From Symsagittifera roscoffensis (Eukaryota > Xenacoelomorpha > Acoela > Convolutidae), in contig NC_087062.1 of assembly GCF_963678635.1 (NCBI RefSeq), positions 74,948,349 through 75,012,348 on the forward strand: a stretch of DNA of 64,000 bases. Reading direction: 5' to 3'. The notes under the pieces were generated by a model. It was not told where the DNA came from. It was given only the letters and a program-made list of their open reading frames with translations, and searched no databases. The translations under genes and the position numbers were made by a program. Below are positions 1 through 11,904 of this stretch, in pieces (positions within the stretch are counted from its first letter, which is position 1; every line of letters begins with the position of its first letter).

Positions 1-303
1 GTTAAAAATTTGTTCACGCTCAAATTTGATTTTTTTTGCAATTTTTTGAAGATCACTTCATTTTCTCTGTTAAATGAAGGCAAACTGCACTTTCGAACAG
101 CAAAAAAAACATTGGTCACGAAATTGTGAATGAATTCTGGTTTCAAAACTGCAGTTTTAGTTTCAAAATATTACCCCAGTGGAATGGTTCCAAGAGTTAA
201 CATTATTTGAATTCAAAGAGCTTCAACTTGATGTTATTTTTTTCAAATTTCAATATTTAAAAATGTTCAAAAAAATTTCAACCGATTCGTTGTTCTTTCA
301 ATC
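1..303 (+). repeat. Interspersed repeat family A, 5'-truncated copy
   Basis: Family A is an AT-rich repeat of about 550-600 bp seen at least a dozen times in this window. Its markers, in order, are a TTCACGCTCAA block, a GGCAAACTCCACTATCGAA block, a TTGATCCAGTTTTCTCAAA block, an AAATTGTTCTAGAAATTCAA block and a TTGCGTTCATT block. This copy starts inside the element at the window edge. It carries the TTCACGCTCAAATTTGA and GGCAAACTGCAC blocks and ends in a T-rich segment (229-303) that recurs almost exactly at 1555-1630. No coding capacity is seen. Confidence 0.7.
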
Positions 304-880
304 GTGTTTTTTGTTCTTTCAGTCAATCATCGAAGATTTTTGAAATTAAAAGAGCTGAAAGGTGATATATATTTTTTGAAATTTGAAAGTTCGTTTATTA
401 AGAGTAATGAACGTAGTGAAGACCCATATATAGGTCTTGCTGATTTTTTTTTCTTTTCAGGAAAAAGTCTAAAGTTTGTTCACGCTCAATTTTGATTTTT
501 CGCGATTTGACTTGTGATTTCTTTTTAAGGTCATTGCATTTCTATTGTTAAAAGGAAGTCAAACTCCACTATCGATCAGCAAAATTGTTAAGGTCACGAA
601 AAACGAGATCGACTTCTAATTTTGAAATTGGAAAATAATTATCAGACTTCCCAGCGAAATAAAAGTTATTTATTGATCCAGTTTTCTCAAATTGGGTTAA
701 TTTTAACAAAAAAAGTGTCCATCATAAATTGTTCTACAAATTCAAAGAGCTTTAAGTCCATGTATTTGTTTTTTTCTAAATTCAAAAGCTTAAGATTTTT
801 TTAAAAAATCAGTTTTTGTTTTAGTTTCATTGCGCTCATTACTCTTCTCCAACTACAATTGTTCTTAATTATACCAGAAA
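304..880 (+). repeat. Interspersed repeat family A, near full-length copy
   Basis: All family A blocks are present in order. From about 345 to 780 it is nearly identical to the copy at 3340-3920, so one is probably a recent duplicate of the other. Near 380-460 it has the family's short inverted pair (AAGAGT ... GACCC/GACTCT in other copies), followed by a splice-acceptor-like T-rich tract ending in CAGG. The short open frames inside are not conserved between copies and are not genes. Confidence 0.75.
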
Positions 881-884
881 ATTT

Positions 885-1150
885 AAAAATTCGAGTTTGT
901 ATATGTAGCTGCTTTATTTGAGACTAGTGTTAGAATAGTTAAGAGTGTTTCGAATAGATAAGACTAGTGTTTCGATTAGTTAAGAGTCGGGGGCCGAGTG
1001 GGCAGGTCGTAGATTCGAATCCGATATGTAGCAAAGTTTTACTAATTCGAGGCTTATTTATACTTTTTAGTTCACTTTTTAAGGCTGCTTTTGTGTCGAT
1101 TTCTCGTGTTTGCGAAGAGCAGCCTCGTTTTGTGTCTATATTTGTTTGAT
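885..1150 (+). repeat. tRNA-derived SINE copy
   Basis: A tRNA-like head lies at about 980-1022, with a GGCCGAGTGGGCAGG box-A-like segment and a GGTCGTAGATTCGAATCC box-B-like segment. A body follows with TTTTACTAATTCGAGGCTTA and a decayed form of the GCGAAGC hairpin near 1110. The same head and body recur at 31400-31612, 34200-34430 and 40720-40870. The head lacks a closing acceptor stem, so it is a SINE and not a functional tRNA gene. Confidence 0.65.
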
Positions 1151-2653
1151 TTGTTTTTAAATTTTCCAACTACGGTTCGGCATATTTTCATCGTTTTTCT
1201 TGGTTTTTGTGTAGTTGGTTCTTTTTTCGATTTATACCTAGTCGATATCATATTGCATCGTTGGATGAGCGAAACAAGTTAAAGCATGTGTCTTTTGAGG
1301 GGGTAAATTAAGATTTTTGAAAGTTAGTTTTTTATGAACTCGGGCTGACGGGCTGTTCTACCGCTTCGACGCTGTCGTTATTTTCAATTGTCCTTTTTGT
1401 CATACTTTTTTACGAAGTTAAGTATATGAATATTTTCGGTAGGCAAGGCGGCTTCTTTCGAAATTTTTAAAAACTTTTGTTTCGACTTAGCTTCTTTTTG
1501 TCTGGTTTTTTACTTCTATTTTGTCATGCTATCTTTGTGTTGTATCTTTGTGTTGTATGTTATTTTTTTCAAATTTCAATATTTAAAAATGTTCAAAAAA
1601 ATTTCAATCGATTCGTTGTTCTTTCAATCGTTTTTTTTTTCGGTTTCCTTTTTCTGTTCATTCGCTTTTTGAAACTGGGTTGACTTTTTGATCAAATTTG
1701 TATAAACATTCCTGAAATTGGACGCCGAGGCAAAGCAGAGCTTCGAACAACTTGCGATACCTTATAAACAGCATGGCAAGCTATACTACAGAAAAATAGA
1801 GGAAATATACCAAACAAAGCAATTATTTGAGCAAAAAATAATGAAAAAAAGTGCTGCTACCCAAATTCTTGTCTCGACGAATTAATTTCAATTTGAAGAA
1901 AACATGCCATGGAACACAATTGCCAGCGTTGGATTAGATTTCAGGCACAATTTATCTAGCGGGGATTAAGTCGACAGTACTTAGGTAGACGCACGTTGAG
2001 CATAACTCTAAATTGTTGTCGCGAAAATTTAACCAGAAAAATTTGAAGCTCGGAAGTTTTTACATCGCTCCACCCTGAAGCACACGCATAAATATTTTTG
2101 TCACCCTCCAAATGACGCAAAATGAGGCGAGTCTCTCGATAACTCATCGATTTAGATTTAAACCTGTCTTGCGAAAAAATTGAGCATGAATTTATACAAA
2201 ATTGGATCTATTTAATTTACAAAATACTGAATTACATCAAAATGACTTTAAAAATAGACATCAAAATGACACATAACTGTAATGTTAGTAGTCCAGTAGT
2301 TTATTTTGGATTTTCATGAGCTTGAGCATGTCAGCACCTGAATGTGGTCCTCCTACTGGCCAATAATTTTGTACTGTCCAATGAGTAAGCACAGTGATTT
2401 TGTTTAACAAGTTGTTAGCCCGAAAGAAGTCTATATTCCGATTTGATAAATAAAGAACGCAAGCATATAGAATTTTTATATAAAGCTTAGATTTTTTTTA
2501 TTTTTCTGGAGATCACTAAAATTTTTTAACTCTGTCGTCTATGCTTGGTTGTGCTTGTAAAGTGCTCATCCGCCCTTAATCTGTTCTTCTCGCAAAAGCC
2601 CTTGCTTCTATTTTGAATGTTATCAAGTGTAATGGTTGTCTTTTGTTGTGCAG
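1151..2653. other. Non-coding stretch upstream of the first visible SHC exon
   Basis: Probably intron of the SHC gene. It holds a 75-bp copy of the 229-303 segment at 1555-1630. It also holds an open + frame without a start codon at about 1721-1884 (some 54 codons, lysine- and glutamine-rich, ending in TAA) that I do not recognise. I looked for the N-terminal half of the SHC PTB domain here and did not find it, so that part of the gene should lie before position 1. Confidence 0.5.
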
Positions 2654-2809
2654 CTGAGCTGAGTCGCATGATAGACACTCGCTACACCTCACCCAGTGCG
2701 GGATCGAGAGTGTTGCTGACCATATCCACCGATGCAATAACCCTCATGTCAGTGGACAATCAGAAGCCGGTACTCAAACACGAAATGAGCTCAATCTCAT
2801 TCGCATCAG
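2654..2809 (+). CDS. SHC: SHC exon (PTB domain, middle part)
   Basis: Follows a TTGTTGTGCAG acceptor and ends before GTCAGC. It opens with the last two bases of a split codon and ends with the first base of the next. The peptide includes SRVLLTISTDAITLM and HEMSSISFASG, the PTB strands of SHC. Reading on past the donor breaks the homology. Confidence 0.9.
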
Positions 2810-5800
2810 GTCAGCAGACTACCTCAAGAATATTAATTTTTTGTTCGTGCCGAAGAAATAGGATATTTTGCGAGAAGTCTGCTAGCTCATTGTTTGTTCG
2901 TTTTTCAGTTGCTTTTTTGCCGTTTTCTCGAATTAGATTTCTAAGTCAATTTTTTGCCGCTTTCTTGAAGCCAACTCGTAGTCTGTGCCGGAAGCCAGTT
3001 CTTGAAGGCAACTCGTAGTCTGTGCCGGAAATTTGGTCTGAAAGTTAGACATTTCACAAGTTTCAAGGTGTTGGACGATAAATTATGTGGTAGAGCAACT
3101 AGCCGAAATATGAACTTAAACTAACCATTAAGTTTCAATGGACCGAGTGAAAACATTTATTTAGATTTGTTTTTTATTTTAATCAAGCTACGATTGGATT
3201 TTTCCAAGTTTATTTAATTAATTTACCAAAAGAAGGAAAATCACGTTCTCAAATAACGAAAGTTCAATTAGATCAAAAGAAAAAAGCGATTGAAATTTCG
3301 AATTTTGAAAAAATTGTCAGTTTTCTCATTGAACTAGATTTGTTGAAAAAAGTCAATCATCGAAGATTCTTGAAATTAAAAGAGCTGAAAGGTGATATAT
3401 ATTTTTTGAAATTTGAAAGTTCGTTTATTAAGAGTAATGAACGTAGTGAAGACCCATATATAGGTCTTGCTGATTTTTTTGTTTTTCTTTTCAGGAAAAA
3501 GTACAAAGTTTGTTCACGCTCAATTTTGATTTTTCGCGATTTGACTTGTGATTTCTTTTTAAGGTCAGTGCATTTCTATTGTTAAAAGGAAGTCAAACTC
3601 CACTATCGAACTGCAAAATTGTTAAGGTCACGAAAAACGAGATCGACTTCTAATTTTGAAATTGGAAAATAATTATCAGACTTCCCAGCGAAATAAAAGT
3701 TATTTATTGATCCAGTTTTCTCAAATTGGGTTAATTTTAACAAAAAAAGTGTCCATCATAAATTGTTCTATAAATTCAAAGAACTTTAAGGCCAACTAAT
3801 TTTTTATTCGAAACTCAAAAGTTTAAGATTTTGAAAAAAAAACAAGCCAGTTTTTTTTCAGTTTCCTTGCGTTCATTACCGTTTTCCAACTGTCAGTTGG
3901 CTATGTTTGTGTGAAAAGTCCATCTTTCTGGGTCTCCTTTAGTTGAATGACTTTACTAATATATATTCACTTTATGTGATGAGCAGTAACCTAATCGTTG
4001 CTTAACTTTTCGGCCGGTTATCAGATTACGATCGTTGTAATTTCGGTTATAATTCGGGAGGTTAACCCTGTTTTCTTAATTTTGAAGCCTAAGCCATTTT
4101 AGTCAACAATTTGAGTCTTCCATGAAACAGTGCCACTGTAAAATCTGTTAATTGAATGCTTTATGCATTGAGACGCAGTTATGACGCAGATAATTCAGAT
4201 CCTGGTTTTCAGGCGGTGACGGTGAAACGAGTGAGTTCATAGGCTACGTTGCCAAAGACGCCGACAACTCGCGGGCATGTCACGTGGTGGAAGTCCCCGC
4301 CCTAGCCCCTGACGTCATAGCTACAATCGGACAAGCATTTGAACTTCGGTTTGAATTTTTTTTAGCTCGTTGAAAATATTTGATTTTAGCAATGTATTAA
4401 CAATACCAAAACAACAGTCTGAAATACATGGCTTAAATTATGTGAGGTGACAATTCGTCGCAAGCGACAATTCGCGACAATATCTTAAGCGTCTCGCTGT
4501 AGCATTTCAGGAGCTTTTTTATAAATTCAGATTCGTTTTTCCATTCATGTTTCAGTAATCCATATGCTTGTACTTAAATCTCATTTCAGGTATAAGCAAC
4601 ATATTCAAGGAAATCCGGGCAGTGGTCTTCTAAACAACATGCCTCCAAATACAAACGGGGTTTTGAGAACAGGGCCTCAAATGATAACAAACGGTTAGTA
4701 GCAATCAAAGCTCGCTAGTTGTGGGTTGAATTCAAACGAAAATTGAGTTTTCTTTCATTCAGATTCGAAGTGGGGCGACGAAACGGCATCTCAATACTCG
4801 CAAAACAGTAACTGCATCAATCAATTAGTAGACCGTCGACTTTCGAAAGATCCTTCAATGCTTTCGAACCATCGTCAAAGTATGATCAGTCAGCGCAACT
4901 CGCAGTACATGATGCAAAATGTACAACCTCCTGGTCCTAGACAGGGATTTGAAGATAACTTTGTGCCCCAAAACCCTGCCCCTTACATAAATATGAATCA
5001 AAATTCTCATCCTCAAAATGGAATTGGGTTTAATCAGGCGATGTCCGTAAACACTGATTTGAGTTCAAACTCGGGGAATCCAAATGGATCTGTGAACTTC
5101 AGGAACAGTTTCACGCCGACGAATGGACTGGACCAAATTATGACGTCACCGAACCAACAGTTGAACCAACAGAAACAGATGCAGACATTTTACCAGTCCA
5201 GTCCTCCGGTGCCGATGCCGAGGAGAAATGCTCCTGGAGTGACATTTTCAGACAACTCACAAGCTGCTTCCAATCTAGCCGTCATTATGAACCAGTCTCA
5301 CCACGTTCAGCATCCAGCGCCTGGAACTAATATCACGGACCCTGGAAATGTACCCAGAATCCCAGACCGCAAGTCTCCGAAACCGGGAGACGGAAAACTG
5401 GTGCCATCGCCACATGCGAATCTAAACATGCCAGATTTATTATCAAACCAGCAGACCAGCACAGTTGCTAATAAAGCGGGAAACCGGAGTTCAAATGCGT
5501 CATCTGCTGATGAAAATTTGATTGCCATACCTCAGACAGAAAGCGTTCTTCCACTTAATTCTCAAGTTTGGTTCCATGGCGCTATTTCACGCACGGAAAG
5601 CGAACGGAGGCTAAGGAAAGATGGCGACTTTTTGGTCCGAGAGAAGCAAGCGGCTGCTACTGATACAAAGCAATACGTTCTATCCGGGTACCAAGGAGGT
5701 GTTGTGAAGCACTTACTTTTAGTTGACCCGCATGGCCGTGTGAGAACAAAAAACAACATTTTCGAAAGTGTTGGTCATCTTATCACACATCACATGCGGA

Positions 5801-5901
5801 ATAATATCCCAATCATAAGTTCAGACAGTCAAGTCAGATTGGGGAACCCTGTCAAGAAACCAAGTCCTCCGAGGCCTGGAATGCATGCCACTGAAATTTA
5901 A
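2654..5901 (+). CDS. SHC: SHC-transforming-protein-like adaptor, 3' part of gene (4 exons)
   Basis: SHC adaptors bind phosphotyrosine on activated receptors through an N-terminal PTB domain and a C-terminal SH2 domain, and recruit Grb2 through tyrosines in the CH1 linker. Join 2654-2809, 4213-4348, 4590-4693, 4763-5901; all phases agree. The first two exons give the second half of the PTB domain (SISFASGGDGETSEFIGYV, then AKDADNSRACHVVEVP and IGQAFELR). The last two give a Gln/Asn/Pro-rich CH1 linker and a full SH2 domain with the FLVR arginine (DGDFLVREK) and the block KHLLLVDPHGRVRTK. The linker contains APYINMNQN, matching the Grb2-site YVNV motif of vertebrate SHC1 in position and form. 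The gene's 5' exons are outside the window. The C-terminus is short after the SH2 domain, as is usual. Orthology to SHC is clear; which vertebrate paralogue it matches is not meaningful here. Confidence 0.93.
3340..3920 (+). repeat. Interspersed repeat family A copy in SHC intron
   Basis: Lies in the intron between 2809 and 4213. It is nearly identical over about 440 bp to the copy at 345-780, including the same rare variant GACCCATATATAGGTC, so the two copies share a recent history. Confidence 0.75.
4213..4348 (+). CDS. SHC: SHC exon (PTB domain, end)
   Basis: Acceptor TTTTCAG at 4206-4212; donor GT at 4349. It encodes GGDGETSEFIGYVAKDADNS through IGQAFELR, the most conserved stretch of SHC PTB domains. 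The final codon is split CG|G. Confidence 0.93.
4590..4693 (+). CDS. SHC: SHC exon (PTB-CH1 junction)
   Basis: Acceptor ATTTCAG, donor GTTAGT. It completes the split arginine and continues YKQHIQGNPGSG, equivalent to the RFKQYLRNPP segment at the end of the SHC1 PTB domain, then enters the Asn/Pro-rich linker. Confidence 0.88.
4763..5901 (+). CDS. SHC: SHC terminal exon (CH1 linker and SH2 domain)
   Basis: Acceptor CATTCAG at 4756-4762; TAA stop at 5899-5901. The CH1 part is rich in Gln, Asn, Ser and Pro and carries the YINM motif (Tyr codon 4984-4986) and a proline-rich PPVPMPRR stretch near 5204-5227. The SH2 domain spans about 5569-5853. Linker and SH2 sit in one uninterrupted exon. Confidence 0.93.
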
Positions 5902-6685
5902 TTATTGAGGAGCTGTTACACTGCTGATCATTTTGTTTCTGTCATACATTGATTGCGCAGTTTTGAATTGAAGATTGCTTCACAGATATTTGATTAGTGA
6001 ATGCACACAATCTACATAAGTCTTCACTATGAAATTTTTTTGAAAAATGTTAAAACCGGGTAGGAAATCATGTGATAATCATTTGCTTAGTTTTGACATT
6101 TTTATTTGTTAGTTAGCTTCATTCTTTTGGAAACGTTTCTGTTGAGTACTTTAGTTTATAATTAAGTCTAAATTAATTTCAGTCGGTCAAAGAATTGCTG
6201 TCTTGGCTGCAGAAAGATATTTCTATTCTATTCAATATTTATATTGTTTCTATCGCCAGTACTCTGTAGAATTTGAAATTAATACGCATCAGAATATTTA
6301 AATGCGACAACGCTTTGACTTTTTTCATCGAGTTGAGGAAGCGAGACTTGCATATTTTATTGCAACAAATCCTGCAAATAACTGGTACGAAGTTATGAAC
6401 AAACTGAAGGAATAGATGTAACAATTCGAGGGTCTGGATTAAAGAGGAAAACGCCACCTGTCCTCTTGAGAGCTGACGACTTATTTATTTACGTGTTTTA
6501 AGTGCCAATGACTGTTGATTGATTTTTTTTGTCATACAGTTATTCGAGAAAACGCTTTCTGTTCCGACTTCAATTTTTGAAATAACTTTCTCAGCGGAGC
6601 TCTATCTAAATTCACTCTTTGATAGCAGACGTAGAAATTCCGTGAAAAAATTTTTAAGCTGAACTCTGAATTTAGTTTTCAAGTT
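5902..6685. other. SHC 3' flank, no gene seen
   Basis: AT-rich sequence following the SHC stop, likely including the 3' UTR. I found no clear AATAAA signal and no conserved coding frame. Short open frames here look random. Confidence 0.5.
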
Positions 6686-6689
6686 GATT

Positions 6690-7100
6690 AAGAGTCGATG
6701 AACGTAGTATTATATAGGTTGCGATGATGTCTTCAGAGGAAAAAGTTTTTAATCGTTCAGTCTTTTTTTTCAAAGTTCAGTTCGATACTTCTATTGAAAA
6801 GAAAGCAAACTCCACTATCAAGCAGCAAAAGTTTGAAGGCAAAAAAAAACGTGATCGATTTCTAATTTCGAAAGTGGATTTTAATTTTAAAATTTCTTAG
6901 CAGAATAAAAACAAGATCTATTGATCCAGTTACGTTAATTTATCAACAAATAAAAGAGCTTCAAGTCATGTTTTTCTTATTTGAAAGAATGATTTTTCTT
7001 ACTTGCAGTATTTTTCGAAAAGGAAGTCAGTTTCTTTGTTTCATTGCGTTCATTAACTCTTTTCCTAATTTTTATTGGCGTTGTTCTTCGTGTTTTCTAT
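6690..7100 (+). repeat. Interspersed repeat family A, diverged copy
   Basis: Begins with AAGAGTCGATGAACGTAGTA and TATATAGGTTG. It carries the GCAAACTCCACTATCAAGCA and TATTGATCCAGTTACG blocks and the TTGCGTTCATTAACTCTTTTCC end. More diverged than the copies at 304 and 3340. Confidence 0.6.
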
Positions 7101-7310
7101 TAATTAAAGTAAATTCTCAACCAGGTCTTATGTCGTTAAAAACAACTTAATTTCTCCAAATTAACTTCAAGAGCATTTGCAAAATGTACCACAAATTACG
7201 CTCTCCCATAAGGAAAGTGAACTTGGCGTGAATGAGTTCCGGTTTATTAAATAAGTTTCGCTGCGGAATAAAAATTTTAATTATTGATCCAGTTTTCTCA
7301 AAATGTGTTA

Positions 7311-7443
7311 ATTTAATCCAAAAAGCACTGGTAATCAATTGTTCGTAAAATTCAATGAGCTTTAAGGGAAAATGTAAATCAAAATTGTTCCCCCAAAGCT
7401 CTTTGAATTTTACGAACAATTGATGACCAGTGCTTTTTGGATT
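7311..7443. repeat. Long palindrome made from family A ends
   Basis: The left arm (about 7314-7366) contains AATCCAAAAAGCACTGGT and ATTGTTCGTAAAATTCAA. The right arm (about 7391-7443) is its near-perfect reverse complement, ending ACCAGTGCTTTTTGGATT. The spacer is about 25 bp. The right arm is the only clear - strand family A piece I found. Confidence 0.8.
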
Positions 7444-7464
7444 ATATATGGATATTATATTATA

Positions 7465-7735
7465 TTTACACAAAAAAGCTTGTGTTATAGTATTAACTCT
7501 TTTTTTCCAACCTACATCGCAATTGTTATTGCGACGCAAATATTGTTGCGAAAAAATTTGTTCATTTTGATCAATAACCAGCTATTAAGTACAGGCAATG
7601 CTAAAGATATTAACACAGACTATTATATTACAAATAGCACTTTAGCTTCATGGATTTGTAGCTTAGAGGTAGGGAAGAAGACCCACAACAAAATAAGAAC
7701 GTTCGAACCTGGGCAGGGTCGGATTTTTTAATGAA
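7465..7735 (+). repeat. Interspersed repeat with decayed tRNA-like segment
   Basis: Its first part (CTTGTGTTATAGTATTAACT, TTGCGACGC, GATCAATAACCAGC) recurs at 29066-29230. Further on, TAGCTTAGAGGTAGGG and ACGTTCGAACCTGGGC resemble degraded tRNA box A and box B. There is no cloverleaf and no gene. Confidence 0.45.
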
Positions 7736-8769
7736 ATTTTTCGAATACTAGCTAAAATGCGTCCGCTTTATAAATTGAGGCATGTTATTTTGTAAATTTC
7801 CAAGTTGACTGATGCTGCTAATGCGTCTTAATTGGCTTGCGTCACTTAGCAATTGTAGACTCATAATTGGCGTGCATCTCTTTAGAAATTTTGTAAACTC
7901 AAAGTTTTACTCATTCAGTTTTCCCCAGTAGCGTTATTGGTCATATTTTTGTTTGTGTATGCGAAGTGAATTTTGAAGTTTTTTCAAACAATTTTTCAGT
8001 TTTTATTTGTCTTGCGTTCCTTTACTCTTTTCCTACTGTCAGTGCTCTGTGTAACAAAAAATGCTATTCGCATTGGATTCAATAGCTTAAACAGAGTTTT
8101 TTGGAATGCTGCTTTATTGAAAACGAGAAAAAAAATTAGAACAAGAACTTTTTGATTGAACAAATTTCACTTTTTCCTTTTTTTAAGAGTCAGTTAAGAT
8201 CGCATCACTCTGTATTAATCTTCACTGTCATTATATACTTACTTGCATTTTTAACATTTGTTAATTAAACAAATTAACCAATAAATTATTAGGCGATAAA
8301 AAAAGGTGCCCAATTGTTGGACGTAGAATACATTCGGTTGGTTGGTGATAGAGAAAAATGCTACATCAGTTAGCAAAAAAAACAATCTCCCATGTTTAAG
8401 CATAATAATTTTGCTTTTTTAACGAACGAATTTTTTCATGTTTAAGCTATATCATATATTGCAACGCTTAAGACAATTTTTCAATTAGTGTTTCGCAAGG
8501 TCATTAATTTTTCAGAATTTTTTTCGAGGCCATATTAAGTCTGTCTGTCTGTATACCTGCCTAATTTGATTGTCTGTCTACCCTTCGTCTAATTTTTTAA
8601 CTTTCATCTATAATCTATCTATTAACTTTTATTAAATATTTAAATTCGGTCTTCACTATCTCGCCAAGTTTAAGCTTTTTCAATGTATTATTTTTGCATG
8701 TTTAACAAATGAATTTTTTCACGTTTAAGTTATCGTATATTGCAATGGTTCAGTTTTTTTTTCGATGTT

Positions 8770-10150
8770 CCAGTTTGATTTCAGTGGATCGCGCCCAGCC
8801 AGATCCAGGTTTTGCGATTCTGGCCTCCATATATGAATAACCAAATCCTTTTGGTTAAACGAGATAGGCAATTTTCGAGGTTTTTCAAAAAATTTCTTGA
8901 AAAATGTTTAAAAATTTCTCAATTTTTGAAATTCTCACCCAGTAGTTGGGTGCTGTCAGGGTTCTCTCAGGGGTTGCGAATCTTGCCTCCAATTCTCACT
9001 TCTCAAATCCTTGTAGTTTTCGAGATAGGACGTTTTTTGTGATTATTTCAAAGAAATTTAGATAAAAATTCCAAAACGTTGAAGATCTCAATCCTGTTGT
9101 TGGTTATTGTAAGGGTATTCTCAGGGGGTTGCCAATCTTTTCTTTGATTATGGCTGCTCAAATCCCTGTAGTTTTTGAGATATGACGTTTTTTTGATTTT
9201 TTTCGAAAATTTTCAGAAAATTTAGATGAACAAAGTTTCACAAAATTTGAAATTGCCATCTCAGTAGTGAGGCTGTCAGGGTAATCTCAGAACTTGTGAA
9301 TTTCGTTGCCAAAGATGACTGGTCAAATCCTTGTAGTTTTCGAGATATGACGTTTTTTATGATTTTCACCGAGATTTTCAAAAAAACTTAAGTTAAGAAA
9401 TTTCAAAATTTTGAAGATCTCAATCGTGTTATTGGAATCTTTGGGGGTACTCTCAGGGGGTTGCGAAACTTGCCTCTGATTAGGACTGCTCAAAATCTTG
9501 CAGTTTTCCAGATATGACGTTTTTTGTGATTTTTCTAAAAAATTAATTTTTTTTCTTCAAATTTTGAAATTCCGAAACTGTAGTTGGGGAACTGTCAGAG
9601 TAATCTCAGGGTTTGCAAATTCTGCCTCAAATTAAGAAGGCCCAATTCATTTTGGCTTAAGAGATAAGACGATTTTTGTGATTTGTTTGGAAATTTTCAG
9701 AAACCTCAAATTCAAAAAGAAAATAATTCGTTAAATTGAAATTCCCAACCCTGTAGTTGTATACTTTCAAAGATTGCGAATATTGCCATCAAAAAAGACT
9801 TAATGTTGGTAGTTTTTGAAATGTGAATTTTTTCTGGTTTCCAAAAAAATACTTCTTTTAGAAAACTTAAGTTTCTCAAAATTTGATTTTCCCAACGTAG
9901 TTGGGTACTGTAAGTGTGCTCTCAGGAGGTGCAAATCTTGCGTCCAAATGCGACTGCTCAATTGCTTTCAGTTTCCCAGATGGGACGTTTCTTAGTTCAT
10001 TTTAAATTTTTTGAAGAACTTATATAAAAATTCACAAAGTTTTATGGTTCTTCAAAATTTGTATAAAAAACTTGAATAAAAAACGTTGCAAAATTTTTAA
10101 TTACGAACCTTGTAATTGGGTGCTGTCAGAGTACACTCAAAGAATAGTTT
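8770..10150 (+). repeat. Degenerate tandem satellite, about 160-bp unit
   Basis: About eight diverged units start near 8938, 9092, 9261, 9426, 9578, 9750, 9895 and 10110. Each repeats the order GTAGTTGGGTGCTGTCAGGG, a TCTCAGGGGTTGCGAATC-like block, a TGACTGCTCAAATCC-like block and TTTCGAGATATGACGTTTT. Spacing varies from about 145 to 215 bp. A later relative of the same unit occurs at 12880-13720. Confidence 0.75.
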
Positions 10151-11900
10151 TTTGAGTTGTTGAAAATTCGAAGCACCGGAGGTGCGGTACACGCTACTAA
10201 AGAATTGATTTTTTTGTAACAGTAATTTTGGTATAATGAGGAGACAAAAATGTTTTTTTTTTAATAAAAAGTTTTGAAATAAGGAGCAATTTTTTTCTAT
10301 AATTGCTAACGTAGGATGTTTTGCCGAAACGTTCGATGCCATTTTCTGCTGACAGTGATTCTTCAAGAGTTAAATTAGTTAATCAAAATATATCCTTGCT
10401 GACACGCAACAACCCTAATGCAAAAACACAGCTTTGTATTTCGGTAAAATAAAGCAAATGCACAGGTTTGGAGACGAGTTGAAGTGATGTACTCCCGCTA
10501 AAAAACTTGAGCTCCTTGGTAATAAACTATGACGAACCTCATATTTTTGTTGAAACGTTATCGCAGAAACCATATCTTGTTCGAAGTGGAAATTAGCTTA
10601 GTTTTTTCCGATTGAATGTTTTTTTTTCGACAAATTTATTCAATCTTAATCTAGCAAACAGTATCAAAAAGAGGAGGGGGTTTTGCTATCAGACGATAAA
10701 AAGTGGAAATGAACTTGATCGATAAGACTTGCACAAATAAAAGTCAAATACTGACAACGAAACCCAATACGGTATAACGTCTATGTACAAACCGCCAAGA
10801 ATAAAAATGAAAAATCTGTTAATATTTTAATGACACAACTGTTTCATCTTCGTTTAGAGATCTGAATAGAGATATTTCAGAGTTCTAAACAAGAACAGAA
10901 ATTGATTGATCAAAAGAAATTTTTGTATTTTAACTTGTGTCCATAAAACGAGTATACAGGATTAGCTGATTTAGTATTGCTGCTTTTGATTTTGTTTTCA
11001 CAAAATTTGATTGCAGCTTCACAAAATCAGAAAAAAACGAAGTCTGATCACTGTTTTTTTTTGTTGAGCTGAACTCAGAAGCAATATGGGATGCAACTGA
11101 AAAGGTTGCCTTAAAGTGAAGAAACTGGATTTTATTGAAAGACCATAAAAATAAATTGAATTTAATTGGGATCTATACACACAATTGATGAAATTTTGAT
11201 TGAGTTTCAAATTTTAAATGCAGAACATAGCTTGATTTTTTTTTGTATTTGAACTTCAATTACTTGATTCGAACATTAAGTACTAATTTAGATACTTTAA
11301 ACCATTCAAACAAAATCAAAAAATTTTGAAGTGTACGGATTGATAATTGAGAGAAAAATCCTTGCACCCCTAAAAGACCATCAAAACGCATAAATTTTTA
11401 AAACCTATTCAAAGAAGAAAAATGATCACTATGCCAATGTCATTTAAAATGAGAAATCACAAAACTACAAATCCAACTTATTTGAAAATTCAAAAACTCT
11501 CAATCATTATGTCAATATATTTTTAAAAAAGACATCACAAAAGTACAAAAAACAATTTTTTTTTGCTTTTGAAATTTGAGCAAAGGGTTACAGCAGACAA
11601 AATGCAATAACTGCTGATTATCTGAAGGATTTTTCGTGCCAATTGGGCCAAATCTGGCTTAAATTTGAACTCTCAGATTCAATATTTCTGCTTATTTAAA
11701 AATAGTTCGGAAGTATTTAATGAATTATTGAAATTTTTGAACAAATCAAACCAAAATTAATACGGAACCTTATATAGTTTTTAAAGAGAAGTAATCCTGT
11801 AGTTTTGCAGTTTTTATTGAAATTTTTAATGAAGTTGCGAGCTTAACCTATTGAAAATGATCAAAAGTTGTTAAATTAGTCCGTTAAAACAAAGGATGTA
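10151..11900. other. AT-rich stretch, nothing recognised
   Basis: No conserved frame, RNA gene or clear repeat was seen, apart from simple T and A runs. Confidence 0.5.
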
Positions 11901-11904
11901 ATCG

